Source of the DNA: Rhodopseudomonas pseudopalustris
Lineage (GTDB): Bacteria > Pseudomonadota > Alphaproteobacteria > Rhizobiales > Xanthobacteraceae
Direction: 5' to 3'
DNA: 64,000 nt
Assembly: GCF_900110435.1 (NCBI RefSeq)
Contig: NZ_FODT01000003.1
Span: 535,271 to 599,270, forward strand
This document shows positions 16,521 to 24,303 of this stretch, piece by piece. The position numbers and the translations under genes were made by a program. The first letter of the stretch is position 1; every line of letters starts with the position of its first letter. Under the pieces are notes generated by a model. It saw only the letters and a program-made list of their open reading frames with translations. It had not been told where the DNA came from and searched no databases.

Positions 16521-18719
16521 TTACTTTCTGGTCTTCTGAGTTCTGCTCGTGCTGTCGTCGACCGCGGTGCGCGACGCGTGCAACATCAGATGCTCGAGGA
16601 CTTCCGCGGTGCGCAGCGTCGAGTTGCGAACGCCCTCGAGCATATCTGCGATTCGCCCGGTTTCGACACCGTAGGTGATTTCCAGCGCGGCGAGCTGAGC
16701 GTTCTCGACCAGCGCCGACAACAGATTCTGGTGGACGAGGTCCGATTTCGAATCGAGGCGCAAGCTGCTCACGCGGGTGCTCTTGATAACGCCTTCCTGA
16801 AACCGGCCGCGCGCCGCGTCAGCGGCCCGGCGATCGGCGTTGTCGGTGAAGATGAGCACGAAACCAAGCGCCCGATCTCGCGCCGGCATCACCGGATCGG
16901 CGCGCACCATCATCGGACGCACCGCATTGCCGGGGCCGCGCAACAGCAGTTCGCCGCGCCAACCGCGCTGGTGATTGATAAGCTCGCCGACGCTGCGCAT
17001 GAAGTCGTAGGGTTCGAGAAAGGCCGATGCCAGATCGTCGAGCCGGCGGATCGGCGTACATTCCTTCGGCAGCAGCGCGGTGAAGGCTTCGTTCACCAGC
17101 AGGATCTTGCCTTCGATGTCCGCGATCACGACCGGATGGTCGGACGTCAGCACCTGACGGGAGAACTGGTCGAGCCGCTCCTGCGCGATCAGCGTGCGCA
17201 CTGCGCGGAATTGCAGCACGATGTCGGCGACCGACTGTCCGATCGTCCGCACCGCAGCGAGATCCGCGGGCGTCCACGGATCGGACGTACCTTCCACCAC
17301 CTGATTCCACTTCGCGAAGGAGCGCCGCGGCGATAGATCGGCGGGGGTATTGCCGATCACGAACGGCTTTTTCGGATCGCCGCCCCAGGTAACGGTGCGC
17401 ACGCGCTCGGGGCGAAACCAGATCAGGAATTCGCCCGGCTGGTTGGACACAGGCGCGCCGGCGACGCCGCTCGCAACGCTGATCAGCGACGCGAATTCCG
17501 GCGCGTCGAGTGTGAACGACGACGTCGAGATGACCGAGGCATTCGGTTGGCGGCCGAGCCATGCGGCGATCTCACGGATGTCCTGGGTGGCGGGAACTTC
17601 ACCGGAAGTCGTCACCTGGCCTTCGTAAATCAGCGCGCAACCGGCCGCGCCGGTCGGCTGCAGGATCGATTGCGCAGCATCGAAGATCGCCGCGCGCCAG
17701 TCGCCTTCGCGCGAGATCGCCTCGATCATGCGCTGCTCGAGACGCTGAACGAACAATTCGGACTGGCTCTGCGCGAAGCTCTCGAGCGCAGTGATGCGGG
17801 TGGCGATCGCTTCGGCAAGCAGCTCGCAAACTGCGCGAAGTTCGAAATGGATGAAGCGCGGTTGATAGTGATGGCAGGCGATCAACCCCCATAGCTTGCC
17901 GCCGACCACCAGCGACACCACCAGCGTGGCGCGAACGCCCATGTTCTTCAAATATTGCAGATGAATCGGCGACATGCTGCGCAGGAAACAGCTCGACATG
18001 TCGAGATCCTGCCCGGTGAACGGCGACAGCCTCGGCTGCAGCGGCACCGGCTGATAGTTCACGTCGACCAGCACGCGAACGCGGATGCGCTCGTACAAAC
18101 GTCGTGCCATCTGCGGAATGTCGGAGGAGGGGTAACGGTTGCCGAAATAGGACTCGAGACCGGGCACGTGGCGTTCGCAAAACACCTCGCCGTGGCCCTC
18201 CTCGTCGAAGCGATAGACCATCACCCGGTCGTAGCCGGTGCGATCCTGAAACAGTTGCGCGGTCACTTCGCACAGCGCCCGGATCGAATTGGCGGTGCGG
18301 ATCTTCTCGAGCGCCGGTCCGACCATTTGCGCCAGATCGATCGCAGGCCCGGCACGTTCCAGTTCGACGATCAGGCCGCCTTCCGCCGGCCGATGAATCA
18401 GGCCGTCGAAATCGGCCCCCGGATTGCCGATCCTGCAGCGTACTGCGATCGGCGTGCCCTCTGAGGGCGGGTCGAGATGCGGCAGGATCCGCATCAGCAG
18501 ATCGCCGTCAAGCTCGGCCAGCGGCAGGCCCAGCAGACACTCGAGGTTGAGGAACTCGGCGGCGTTGGCGCTGGCCTGAATGACGCGGTGATCCGGCTCG
18601 CTGATCACCAATAGAGCGCCGTGCGGCTGTATCGAACCAGCGAGGTGAATCTGCTCCTGCTCGCAATTCGAAAGATCGGCGGTTCCAAATGCGGGGGAGC
18701 TTGGCGTTTCAGCCGTCAA
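16521..18719 (-). CDS. bphP1: Bacteriophytochrome BphP (BphP1 type, PpsR-interacting)
   Basis: A biliverdin photoreceptor that in R. palustris relieves PpsR2 repression under far-red/near-infrared light. I place the start at a TTG at 18719, one base after the ppsR2 stop, because GAGG lies six bases upstream. The resulting N terminus, MTAETPSSPAFGTADLSNC, resembles my memory of the CGA009 start; an upstream ATG would overlap ppsR2 by 68 bases. The 732 residues show chromophore Cys19, a PAS domain, GAF with the YPSSDIPQMAR motif and CHHYQPRFIHFE, a PHY domain, then a second PAS at about 515-640 and a helical output end. No HisKA box or ATPase domain is seen, consistent with signalling by protein contact. 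Confidence 0.93.
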   Translation of the reverse strand: MTAETPSSPAFGTADLSNCEQEQIHLAGSIQPHGALLVISEPDHRVIQASANAAEFLNLECLLGLPLAELDGDLLMRILPHLDPPSEGTPIAVRCRIGNPGADFDGLIHRPAEGGLIVELERAGPAIDLAQMVGPALEKIRTANSIRALCEVTAQLFQDRTGYDRVMVYRFDEEGHGEVFCERHVPGLESYFGNRYPSSDIPQMARRLYERIRVRVLVDVNYQPVPLQPRLSPFTGQDLDMSSCFLRSMSPIHLQYLKNMGVRATLVVSLVVGGKLWGLIACHHYQPRFIHFELRAVCELLAEAIATRITALESFAQSQSELFVQRLEQRMIEAISREGDWRAAIFDAAQSILQPTGAAGCALIYEGQVTTSGEVPATQDIREIAAWLGRQPNASVISTSSFTLDAPEFASLISVASGVAGAPVSNQPGEFLIWFRPERVRTVTWGGDPKKPFVIGNTPADLSPRRSFAKWNQVVEGTSDPWTPADLAAVRTIGQSVADIVLQFRAVRTLIAQERLDQFSRQVLTSDHPVVIADIEGKILLVNEAFTALLPKECTPIRRLDDLASAFLEPYDFMRSVGELINHQRGWRGELLLRGPGNAVRPMMVRADPVMPARDRALGFVLIFTDNADRRAADAARGRFQEGVIKSTRVSSLRLDSKSDLVHQNLLSALVENAQLAALEITYGVETGRIADMLEGVRNSTLRTAEVLEHLMLHASRTAVDDSTSRTQKTRK

Positions 18720-18720
18720 C

Positions 18721-20088
18721 TCAGTCCTCAGTATCGTCTTGGGAGGCGGCTCCCTTGTCGTCGAGCGCATAGCGCGCGAGCTTGGCATAGAGACTCTGTC
18801 GGCTCAACCCTAGCAAATCCGCGGTTGCTGTGCGGTTGCCGTTGGTGAGTTCGAGTGCTTCCTTGACGTAGTGTCGCTCGACAATACTCACGGTATTTTT
18901 CACCAGCTTGCGCAGCGATGAGCGACCGAGTTGCTTGCTGATCGGGCCCAGCGCGGCACGAAGCGCATCAGTCTCGCCGGCGCCAAGACGACGCGAGACG
19001 TTGCGGATCAACACGCCGACGTAGTTCTGGTCGTCGCCGTCGACCGCCGAAATCTCGACGTCGGTCTCGCTGCCGAGTTCACCGCGGATGGTGGTCTGGA
19101 ACAGCCGCACCGTCTTGTAGCGTTGCAGATGCGATAGCAGAGCCGTCAGATCGGCGCCGGGTTGACTGAGCCAGCGACCGAGCGACTCGCCGATCGCAGA
19201 TCCTTTCGAGCCGATCTGCACGATATCGAGAAATGCCTGGTTGGCGTGGCGGATCACGCCGCCGGCGTCGAGTGCGACAAAGCCATCCGGCACCCTGTCG
19301 ATCAGGGCCTTGAGGACCGTCGGCTCCGCGCGGTCGTCGCCGCGCGGCATGGCGCCCGCCACAGGAGCGAATTGCAGCAGAAACACCTGTCCCTGCTCCG
19401 AGGACACCAGCGACCCGCGCAGCATCCAGGATCGCGCATCGCGGCCGACATGGACCAGGATGCTGAGCGCCTTGCCGCGATCACGGATGCGCAGAAGCAT
19501 CTCACGTACGGCTTCCCGATCGACCGGTGCGATCTCGCGCAGGATCTCGCGGCCGGTCACATCGTCGTTGCCGCGATCAATCCCGCTCAGCGCCTGGACT
19601 GCCGCACGATTGGCTTCGACGATACGCAGATCGTTCGCCGCGACGATCATCACCGCCTCGGTCGCCGCGTCGAACACCAGACGGTAGCGCGTCTCCATTT
19701 CGCGGAGCCGCCAATAGTCGCGCTCGATGGTCTGCTGCGCCGCGATCAAACGCGAATGCAGTTCGGCAACCGCCTGCAAATTCTTGCCGACCGCCAGCAT
19801 GCCGGTGCGATCACCCAGCAGCATGGTGGTGAATTCGATCGGGATCTCAGCGCCTGAAGGGAACCGCTGGTTGATTTGACGGAAGGCAGAAATGCCGCTG
19901 GTCCGGGCGTCCTCAACGATCCGCCGGATCTTGTCGCCTCCATTGTCGCCGGCGATCTCGGTCCAAGAGCGGCCGAGCCAGGCCTCGACACTTTCCCCCG
20001 ACATCGCGGGCGAAACGGTCGCGTCCCGAATCACACCGTCCATATCAAGGAGGAGAGTGATGTCAGGCTGGACGGGTTTTGCAGACAT
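18721..20088 (-). CDS. ppsR2: PpsR2, PAS-HTH repressor of photosynthesis genes (cysteine-free)
   Basis: PpsR proteins bind TGT-N12-ACA sites and repress bch, crt and puf genes; PpsR2 is the partner of BphP in R. palustris. The 455 residues contain an N-terminal PAS, a helical Q-linker (AAQQTIERDYWRLREMETRY, 117-136), two further PAS domains, and a Fis-type helix-turn-helix at about 418-440 (NRTATADLLGLSRQSLYAKL). I find no cysteine at all, so thiol-disulfide redox control, described for Rhodobacter PpsR/CrtJ, cannot operate within this protein. It is cotranscribed with bphP and lies opposite cycA. Confidence 0.94.
   Translation of the reverse strand: MSAKPVQPDITLLLDMDGVIRDATVSPAMSGESVEAWLGRSWTEIAGDNGGDKIRRIVEDARTSGISAFRQINQRFPSGAEIPIEFTTMLLGDRTGMLAVGKNLQAVAELHSRLIAAQQTIERDYWRLREMETRYRLVFDAATEAVMIVAANDLRIVEANRAAVQALSGIDRGNDDVTGREILREIAPVDREAVREMLLRIRDRGKALSILVHVGRDARSWMLRGSLVSSEQGQVFLLQFAPVAGAMPRGDDRAEPTVLKALIDRVPDGFVALDAGGVIRHANQAFLDIVQIGSKGSAIGESLGRWLSQPGADLTALLSHLQRYKTVRLFQTTIRGELGSETDVEISAVDGDDQNYVGVLIRNVSRRLGAGETDALRAALGPISKQLGRSSLRKLVKNTVSIVERHYVKEALELTNGNRTATADLLGLSRQSLYAKLARYALDDKGAASQDDTED
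18726..18729 (-). promoter_or_regulatory. Ribosome binding site inside the ppsR2 end that sets the bphP TTG start
   Basis: On the minus strand GAGG lies within the last ppsR2 codons and is followed by six bases and TTG. It supports translational coupling of ppsR2 and bphP and the choice of a TTG start. Confidence 0.6.
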
Positions 20089-20403
20089 CTTGCCACTCGT
20101 CGGCGGTTCCAGCGTCAGGGAGACACAATTGAACGTTCACGCCTAGAAGGAATTATGCAGACTACATGCCAATGACAAGTGCAAGTGCTTGTGGAAGGCG
20201 GCAAAAATCCGCCGAATTGCCTATTTTGCAATATAATTGCGCGGAATCAAGGCGATAACCGGAGAAATCTCACTGTTGGTCCACGGTCAATGTGTCAGAA
20301 TTGCTTTACAGGCAACATTAGAACGGGTTTGGATAGGGTTGTTGTCCGGCCCGTAGAGGGCCTGATTCCGTTGGGCGTAACGACGAGATCTATGGAGAGA
20401 GAC
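20089..20403. promoter_or_regulatory. Divergent ppsR2 / cycA control region
   Basis: This 315-base region contains no supportable gene. Besides the PpsR-type site at 20293-20310 it has an imperfect palindrome ACAAG-N8-CTTGT (20175-20192) and a short GGCGG/CCGCC hairpin (20197-20213), closer to ppsR2. Their roles are unknown. Confidence 0.5.
20293..20310. promoter_or_regulatory. PpsR-type operator upstream of cycA
   Basis: TGTCAGAATTGCTTTACA is a perfect TGT-N12-ACA match 94 bases before the cycA start. It suggests that cytochrome c2 is repressed with the pigment genes, possibly by the neighbouring PpsR2. Confidence 0.68.
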
Positions 20404-20823
20404 GTGGTCCGAAAACTTCTCGCAATTGTCACCATCACCGCTGCCGCAGGATCTCTGTCGACAGGTACCGCCTCGGCGCAGGACGCCGCCAAGGGCGAAG
20501 CCGTGTTCAAGCAGTGCATGACCTGCCATCGCGCCGACAAGAACATGGTTGGTCCGGCACTCGGGGGCGTCGTCGGCCGTAAGGCAGGCACCGCTGCCGG
20601 CTTCACCTACTCGCCTCTGAACCACAATTCCGGCGAGGCCGGTCTGGTCTGGACCCAGGAAAACATCATCGCCTACCTCCCGGATCCGAATGCCTATCTG
20701 AAAAAGTTCCTGACCGACAAGGGCCAGGCCGACAAGGCCACGGGTTCTACCAAGATGACCTTCAAGCTGGCCAACGATCAGCAGCGCAAGGACGTCGCGG
20801 CATATCTTGCCACGCTCAAGTAA
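20404..20823 (+). CDS. cycA: Cytochrome c2, periplasmic electron donor to the reaction centre
   Basis: Cytochrome c2 shuttles electrons from the cytochrome bc1 complex to the photo-oxidized special pair. I chose GTG at 20404 because GGAG lies six bases upstream; an in-frame ATG at 20392 is possible. The product has a signal peptide (VRKLLAIVTITAAAG) cleaved after TASA, giving a mature N terminus QDAAKGEAVFKQCMTCH. CMTCH is the heme-attachment motif, and the Met in GSTKMTFKLAN is the likely sixth ligand. The mature sequence matches what I know of R. palustris cytochrome c2. A strong terminator follows. Confidence 0.93.
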   Translation: MVRKLLAIVTITAAAGSLSTGTASAQDAAKGEAVFKQCMTCHRADKNMVGPALGGVVGRKAGTAAGFTYSPLNHNSGEAGLVWTQENIIAYLPDPNAYLKKFLTDKGQADKATGSTKMTFKLANDQQRKDVAAYLATLK

Positions 20824-20861
20824 GCCGGTCCGACCTCTCTGAACTGATTGATGCCGACGCG

Positions 20862-20898
20862 AAAGCTCTGGTTCTGATCCATCAGAACCAGAGCTTTT
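20862..20898 (+). terminator. Strong intrinsic terminator after cycA
   Basis: A perfect 17-base-pair inverted repeat (AAAGCTCTGGTTCTGAT at 20862-20878 and its complement at 20881-20897) is followed by TTTTGCTTTT. Lying between convergent genes, it can end transcription of cycA and possibly of the opposing gene. Confidence 0.88.
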
Positions 20899-20948
20899 GC
20901 TTTTCAGCCCCAGCGCCGCACCTCTCACGCGACCTGCGCCGAAGACGT

Positions 20949-21224
20949 TCAGTTCCGCCAGCGTCGCAGGACGTCGATCAGGTGGGCTCCTCCTGCCGCC
21001 ATCAGACACAGGGTCGGCGTGAACCAGCCGGCGCCGGCGAGCACGGCGCGCAGCGCCAGCAGCATTAGGGCGCCCGAGACCATGCCTGGCAAGAAGTCGG
21101 CCGGCGCGATGCCCCGCTTCCTCCAAAGCCAATAGCCGACGACCGCGAATGCCTCGACGATCAGCACGATCAGCACGGCATCGACAAAGACCCCGCTCGT
21201 GAAAAGATCGGACATCATCGACAT
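20949..21224 (-). CDS. Small three-helix membrane protein, function unknown
   Basis: A 91-residue protein (from ATG 21224; a GTG nine bases upstream is possible) with three hydrophobic segments at roughly 9-29, 38-57 and 63-80. The start MSMMSDLFTSGVFVDAVLIV has no cleavable signal, and the C terminus HLIDVLRRWRN is basic. I do not recognise a family. It lies 41 bases downstream of tspO on the same strand, so it is probably the last gene of the bchG-pucC-bchP-tspO transcript. A role in pigment or membrane handling is only suggested by context. Confidence 0.75.
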   Translation of the reverse strand: MSMMSDLFTSGVFVDAVLIVLIVEAFAVVGYWLWRKRGIAPADFLPGMVSGALMLLALRAVLAGAGWFTPTLCLMAAGGAHLIDVLRRWRN

Positions 21225-21265
21225 GGCGGGCACCGGCAGGAGAGCGACTTCAAGAAGTCAGGCGA

Positions 21266-21733
21266 TCATGAGAACGGGGCGTTGAGCCGCACCACCGTCC
21301 AGTTCAGATATGTCGCGAACGTCACCCAGACCAGATAAGGTATCAGATAGTAGCTTGCGGTCCGCGCACCGCGCCAGAACACCACGATCCCGATCAGCAC
21401 CGATAGCCACAGCAGCGGCACTTCGATCAATGCCCAATCCGGCCGCTGCACCGTGAAGAACAGCATGCTCCACATCACGTTGAAGAAGCCGTTGGCGGCG
21501 AACAGTCCGATCACCCATTCGCGTTGCGCCCGCGTTCGCGCGCCGCGCCAGGCATAGGCCGCCGCCATCGCGGCGAGCGCGAAGATCACTGTCCAGGCAG
21601 GCCCGAACAGCCAGTCGGGCGGCTGCCACCATGGCTTGATCAGGCTTTGATACCATATGCCGGTATCGGTCAGAGAGCCGCCGAGCAATCCCACGAGAAT
21701 CGCGACGACGGCAGCAACGAAAATCGGATTCAA
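21266..21733 (-). CDS. tspO: TspO/MBR family tryptophan-rich sensory protein
   Basis: TspO is a five-helix outer-membrane-associated or inner-membrane protein that binds porphyrins and, in Rhodobacter, tunes photosynthesis gene expression with oxygen. The 155-residue sequence has five hydrophobic helices and the family signatures SLIKPWWQPPDWLFGPAWT (about 30-48) and FAANGFFNVMWSMLFF. It starts 16 bases after bchP. Its position within the cluster supports a tetrapyrrole-related regulatory or transport role. Confidence 0.92.
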   Translation of the reverse strand: MNPIFVAAVVAILVGLLGGSLTDTGIWYQSLIKPWWQPPDWLFGPAWTVIFALAAMAAAYAWRGARTRAQREWVIGLFAANGFFNVMWSMLFFTVQRPDWALIEVPLLWLSVLIGIVVFWRGARTASYYLIPYLVWVTFATYLNWTVVRLNAPFS

Positions 21734-21749
21734 GTCGAACCTGCAGCAA

Positions 21750-22952
21750 TTACACTGAAGCCAGGCCCGTCATGTGGGCGAGGTTCTTGAAGAATATCCG
21801 GACATGGGCAATCGGCTTGGCTCGCACCAGCTTTTTGTTCATGTAGGCGTCCCAGGTCAGCTTCTGCACGTCGCGATCCCGGCAGATGCTAACGAATTGT
21901 TCACGGCGCTTGTCGCTCGCGTACCAGTACCACTGCATCAGGCCGAGAATCCTGAACACCGAGCCGTTCGCCCGCATGAAGCGCTTGCGCGCCAGCTTCA
22001 GCACCTTGGCGTCCGCAGTATCGAGGAATTCGCCGACGGCTTCAGCCGCGAGACGGCCACCGACCAGCGCGTAGTAGATCCCCTCACCCGAGGCCGGCGC
22101 CACAACGCCGGCGGCGTCGCCGGCAAGCAGCACGCTGTGGCCATCGTCCCAGCGCGGAAGAGGGTGAAGCGGAATCGGCGCGCCTTCCTTACGGATGGTC
22201 TCGACTTCGTCGAGCCCGGTCGCCTTGCGCAGTTCGGCCACAGAATCGCGAAGCGAAAAACCTTTGTGCATCGAGCCGGTGCCGACGCTCACAGTGTCAC
22301 CATGCGGAAACACCCAGCCGTAGAAGTCAGGTGACACCTTGCCCTGATAGTACACGTCGCAGCGCCGGCTCTCGTAAGCGGCCTGGCCCGGCTGCGGCGC
22401 CTTGATGATCTCATGATAGGCGAACACGAACGGCGCCCGATCGGCATCAGGCAGGAACTGCCGCGCCACCGCCGACACGGCGCCGTCGGCGCCAATGATC
22501 GCCCGCGCCCGCACCGTTTGATCCAGCATGGAGCCGTCGGGCTGACGCTCCTCGTAGTGAACGGTGTTGACGCCGCTTTCGTCTCGCGTGAAACTTCGGA
22601 ACAGCCCCGTGCGGCGCTCGGCGCCGACACTCGCGGCGCGTTTGCGCAGCCACTCGTCGAAATGCTCGCGGTCGACCATGCCGACGAAGCCATCGCCGAT
22701 CGGCATGTCGACTTCGACATCGCTCGGCGAAACCATTCGCGCGGCATTGATCTTCGCCACCAGCATGCTGTCAGGGATCGCGAAATCGCGGATCGCTCGC
22801 GGCGGGATCGCGCCGCCGCACGGCTTGATGCGACCGGCGCGGTCGAGCAGGACCACTCGCTTGCCGGCCCTCGCCAGATCACAGGCTGCGGTGGCGCCGG
22901 ACGGACCGCCTCCGACGACAATGACGTCATAGATCGCGGAGTTCTCGCTCAT
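21750..22952 (-). CDS. bchP: Geranylgeranyl reductase (bacteriochlorophyll phytyl tail)
   Basis: BchP reduces the geranylgeranyl tail of bacteriochlorophyll to phytyl in three steps. The ATG at 22952 is favoured by GGGAGG five bases upstream, giving 400 residues; it follows the stop of the PucC-type gene by one base. The N terminus has the FAD-binding motif VVGGGPSGATAACDLA, and CGGAIPPRAIRDF and GDAAGVVAPASGEGIYYA are further family blocks. It acts after BchG, which is encoded in the same operon. Confidence 0.95.
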   Translation of the reverse strand: MSENSAIYDVIVVGGGPSGATAACDLARAGKRVVLLDRAGRIKPCGGAIPPRAIRDFAIPDSMLVAKINAARMVSPSDVEVDMPIGDGFVGMVDREHFDEWLRKRAASVGAERRTGLFRSFTRDESGVNTVHYEERQPDGSMLDQTVRARAIIGADGAVSAVARQFLPDADRAPFVFAYHEIIKAPQPGQAAYESRRCDVYYQGKVSPDFYGWVFPHGDTVSVGTGSMHKGFSLRDSVAELRKATGLDEVETIRKEGAPIPLHPLPRWDDGHSVLLAGDAAGVVAPASGEGIYYALVGGRLAAEAVGEFLDTADAKVLKLARKRFMRANGSVFRILGLMQWYWYASDKRREQFVSICRDRDVQKLTWDAYMNKKLVRAKPIAHVRIFFKNLAHMTGLASV

Positions 22953-22953
22953 C

Positions 22954-24303
22954 TCAACCTCCCGCAACTGCTGCAGTTGACAAATCGACGACTTCGCCGC
23001 GGCTTTGATCAGAGCGCTTCTGGGCGCGATGCACCCACACCGCCATCACCGCGGAGACGATGAACAGGCCGGCTTCGGCCGCGAACACTGAAGCATAAGA
23101 CAGCGCCGGCGACGACAGGAGGAAGCGCGCGACATCGCTGGCAAGCGTCCCGACGAAGCCCCCAATGCCGAACGCGATAGCCTGCGCTGCGCCCCACAGC
23201 CCCATGCGAACCCCTTCGCGTTTTTCACCGCCGGCGCTGACCAGCGCCATCATCGAGCCGATCGCCGCCACCGCGTAAGCGCCGTTGGTGACGCCGAGCA
23301 CGAACACGGTCTCTCGCAGCGGCCAGGTCGGGCCGACCAGCGCCGCCGAGGACAAGCACAGCAAAGCGATCGCCGAAGTGACGCAGCCGCCTACGGTCCA
23401 GACCTGGAGATTGCCGCGTGTCTTCGGAAACAATGCGCCGATCAGCGGCACCAGCGCCATGCCGAGCAGCGTGCCGGCGTGCTGCACGCTCGACAGCTTT
23501 GTGGTCTCGCCCGGGGTGAAGCCGAACACTGCGCCGGCGAAGGGCTCCAGAATGAGATCCTGGGCGCTGTAGGCGAGCATCGAGACGAACACGAAGATCG
23601 CAAACCGGCGCGCCTGCGGCTCGGCCCAGACTTCCTTGATCGCGGCCCTGAAAGAGCCCTTGTCGACCTGCGTCTGAGCGGCGGGCGCCGCGGCGCCGGC
23701 CCTGCCCTCGACGCCCCAGACGCCGATGAAGGTGAGCAGCATCGCGATCAGCGAGACGCCCCCCGAGACCGCGACCAGCCGCGACGGTGAAAACGGATCG
23801 AGCAAATGGCCGGCGAAGCCGGTGGTGACGATGAAGCCCGCGATCATCATCACCCAGACGATGGTAGCGGCCGCGGCGCGGCGGCGCTCATCGGTGCGCT
23901 TCGCCAGAAGCACCAGCAGCGATGTGCCGGCAGCGCCGACGCCGCCGCCGATCAGACAAAACGCGACGATCGCCAGCGCCACGCCGAACAGCGGCTGCGT
24001 GCTCATCCATGCGGTTGCGACCGCGGCGAGGAAACCGCCGAGCGCGAGCACCGCCATGCCGCCGATGATCCACGGCGTGCGGCGTGCGCCGCGATCGGAG
24101 CCGTGGCCCCAGGCCGGACGGAACACTTGCAGCGCGTAATGAATCGCGACCAGCGCGCCAGGCAGCATCGCCGGCAACGCCAGCTCCACCACCATCACCC
24201 GATTGAGGGTCGAGGTGGTGAGCACGACGATGGCGCCGAGGCCGGTTTGCACCAGCCCCATCCGCACGATGCCGAGCCAGGATAGCGGTCGAAGCATGAT
24301 CAT
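22954..24303 (-). CDS. PucC/BCH2-family membrane transporter next to bchG
   Basis: A 449-residue, 12-helix protein of the same family as LhaA and PucC, corresponding to the ORF between bchG and bchP in Rhodobacter (sometimes called bch2). Family marks include TSTLNRVMVVELALPAMLPG in helix 2 and HGSDRGARRTPWI in the first cytoplasmic loop. The ATG forms an ATGA overlap with the bchG stop. It probably moves bacteriochlorophyll or assists light-harvesting assembly; the substrate is unproven. Confidence 0.88.
   Translation of the reverse strand: MIMLRPLSWLGIVRMGLVQTGLGAIVVLTTSTLNRVMVVELALPAMLPGALVAIHYALQVFRPAWGHGSDRGARRTPWIIGGMAVLALGGFLAAVATAWMSTQPLFGVALAIVAFCLIGGGVGAAGTSLLVLLAKRTDERRRAAAATIVWVMMIAGFIVTTGFAGHLLDPFSPSRLVAVSGGVSLIAMLLTFIGVWGVEGRAGAAAPAAQTQVDKGSFRAAIKEVWAEPQARRFAIFVFVSMLAYSAQDLILEPFAGAVFGFTPGETTKLSSVQHAGTLLGMALVPLIGALFPKTRGNLQVWTVGGCVTSAIALLCLSSAALVGPTWPLRETVFVLGVTNGAYAVAAIGSMMALVSAGGEKREGVRMGLWGAAQAIAFGIGGFVGTLASDVARFLLSSPALSYASVFAAEAGLFIVSAVMAVWVHRAQKRSDQSRGEVVDLSTAAVAGG

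Noticed and set aside
20175..20192. ACAAG-N8-CTTGT palindrome as a PpsR or FixK/FnrL operator
   Set aside because: It has the opposite polarity (ACA-N12-TGT) to PpsR sites and lacks the TTGAT-N4-ATCAA pattern of FixK/FnrL boxes.
20287..21132. A 281-codon minus-strand frame across cycA
   Set aside because: It lies antisense to cytochrome c2 and runs through a perfect terminator hairpin; composition is typical of a shadow frame.
22954..24303. Calling this PucC of the LH2 operon
   Set aside because: No pucBA genes are nearby and the place next to bchG-bchP fits the bch2-type paralogue; the family resemblance alone does not settle the name.
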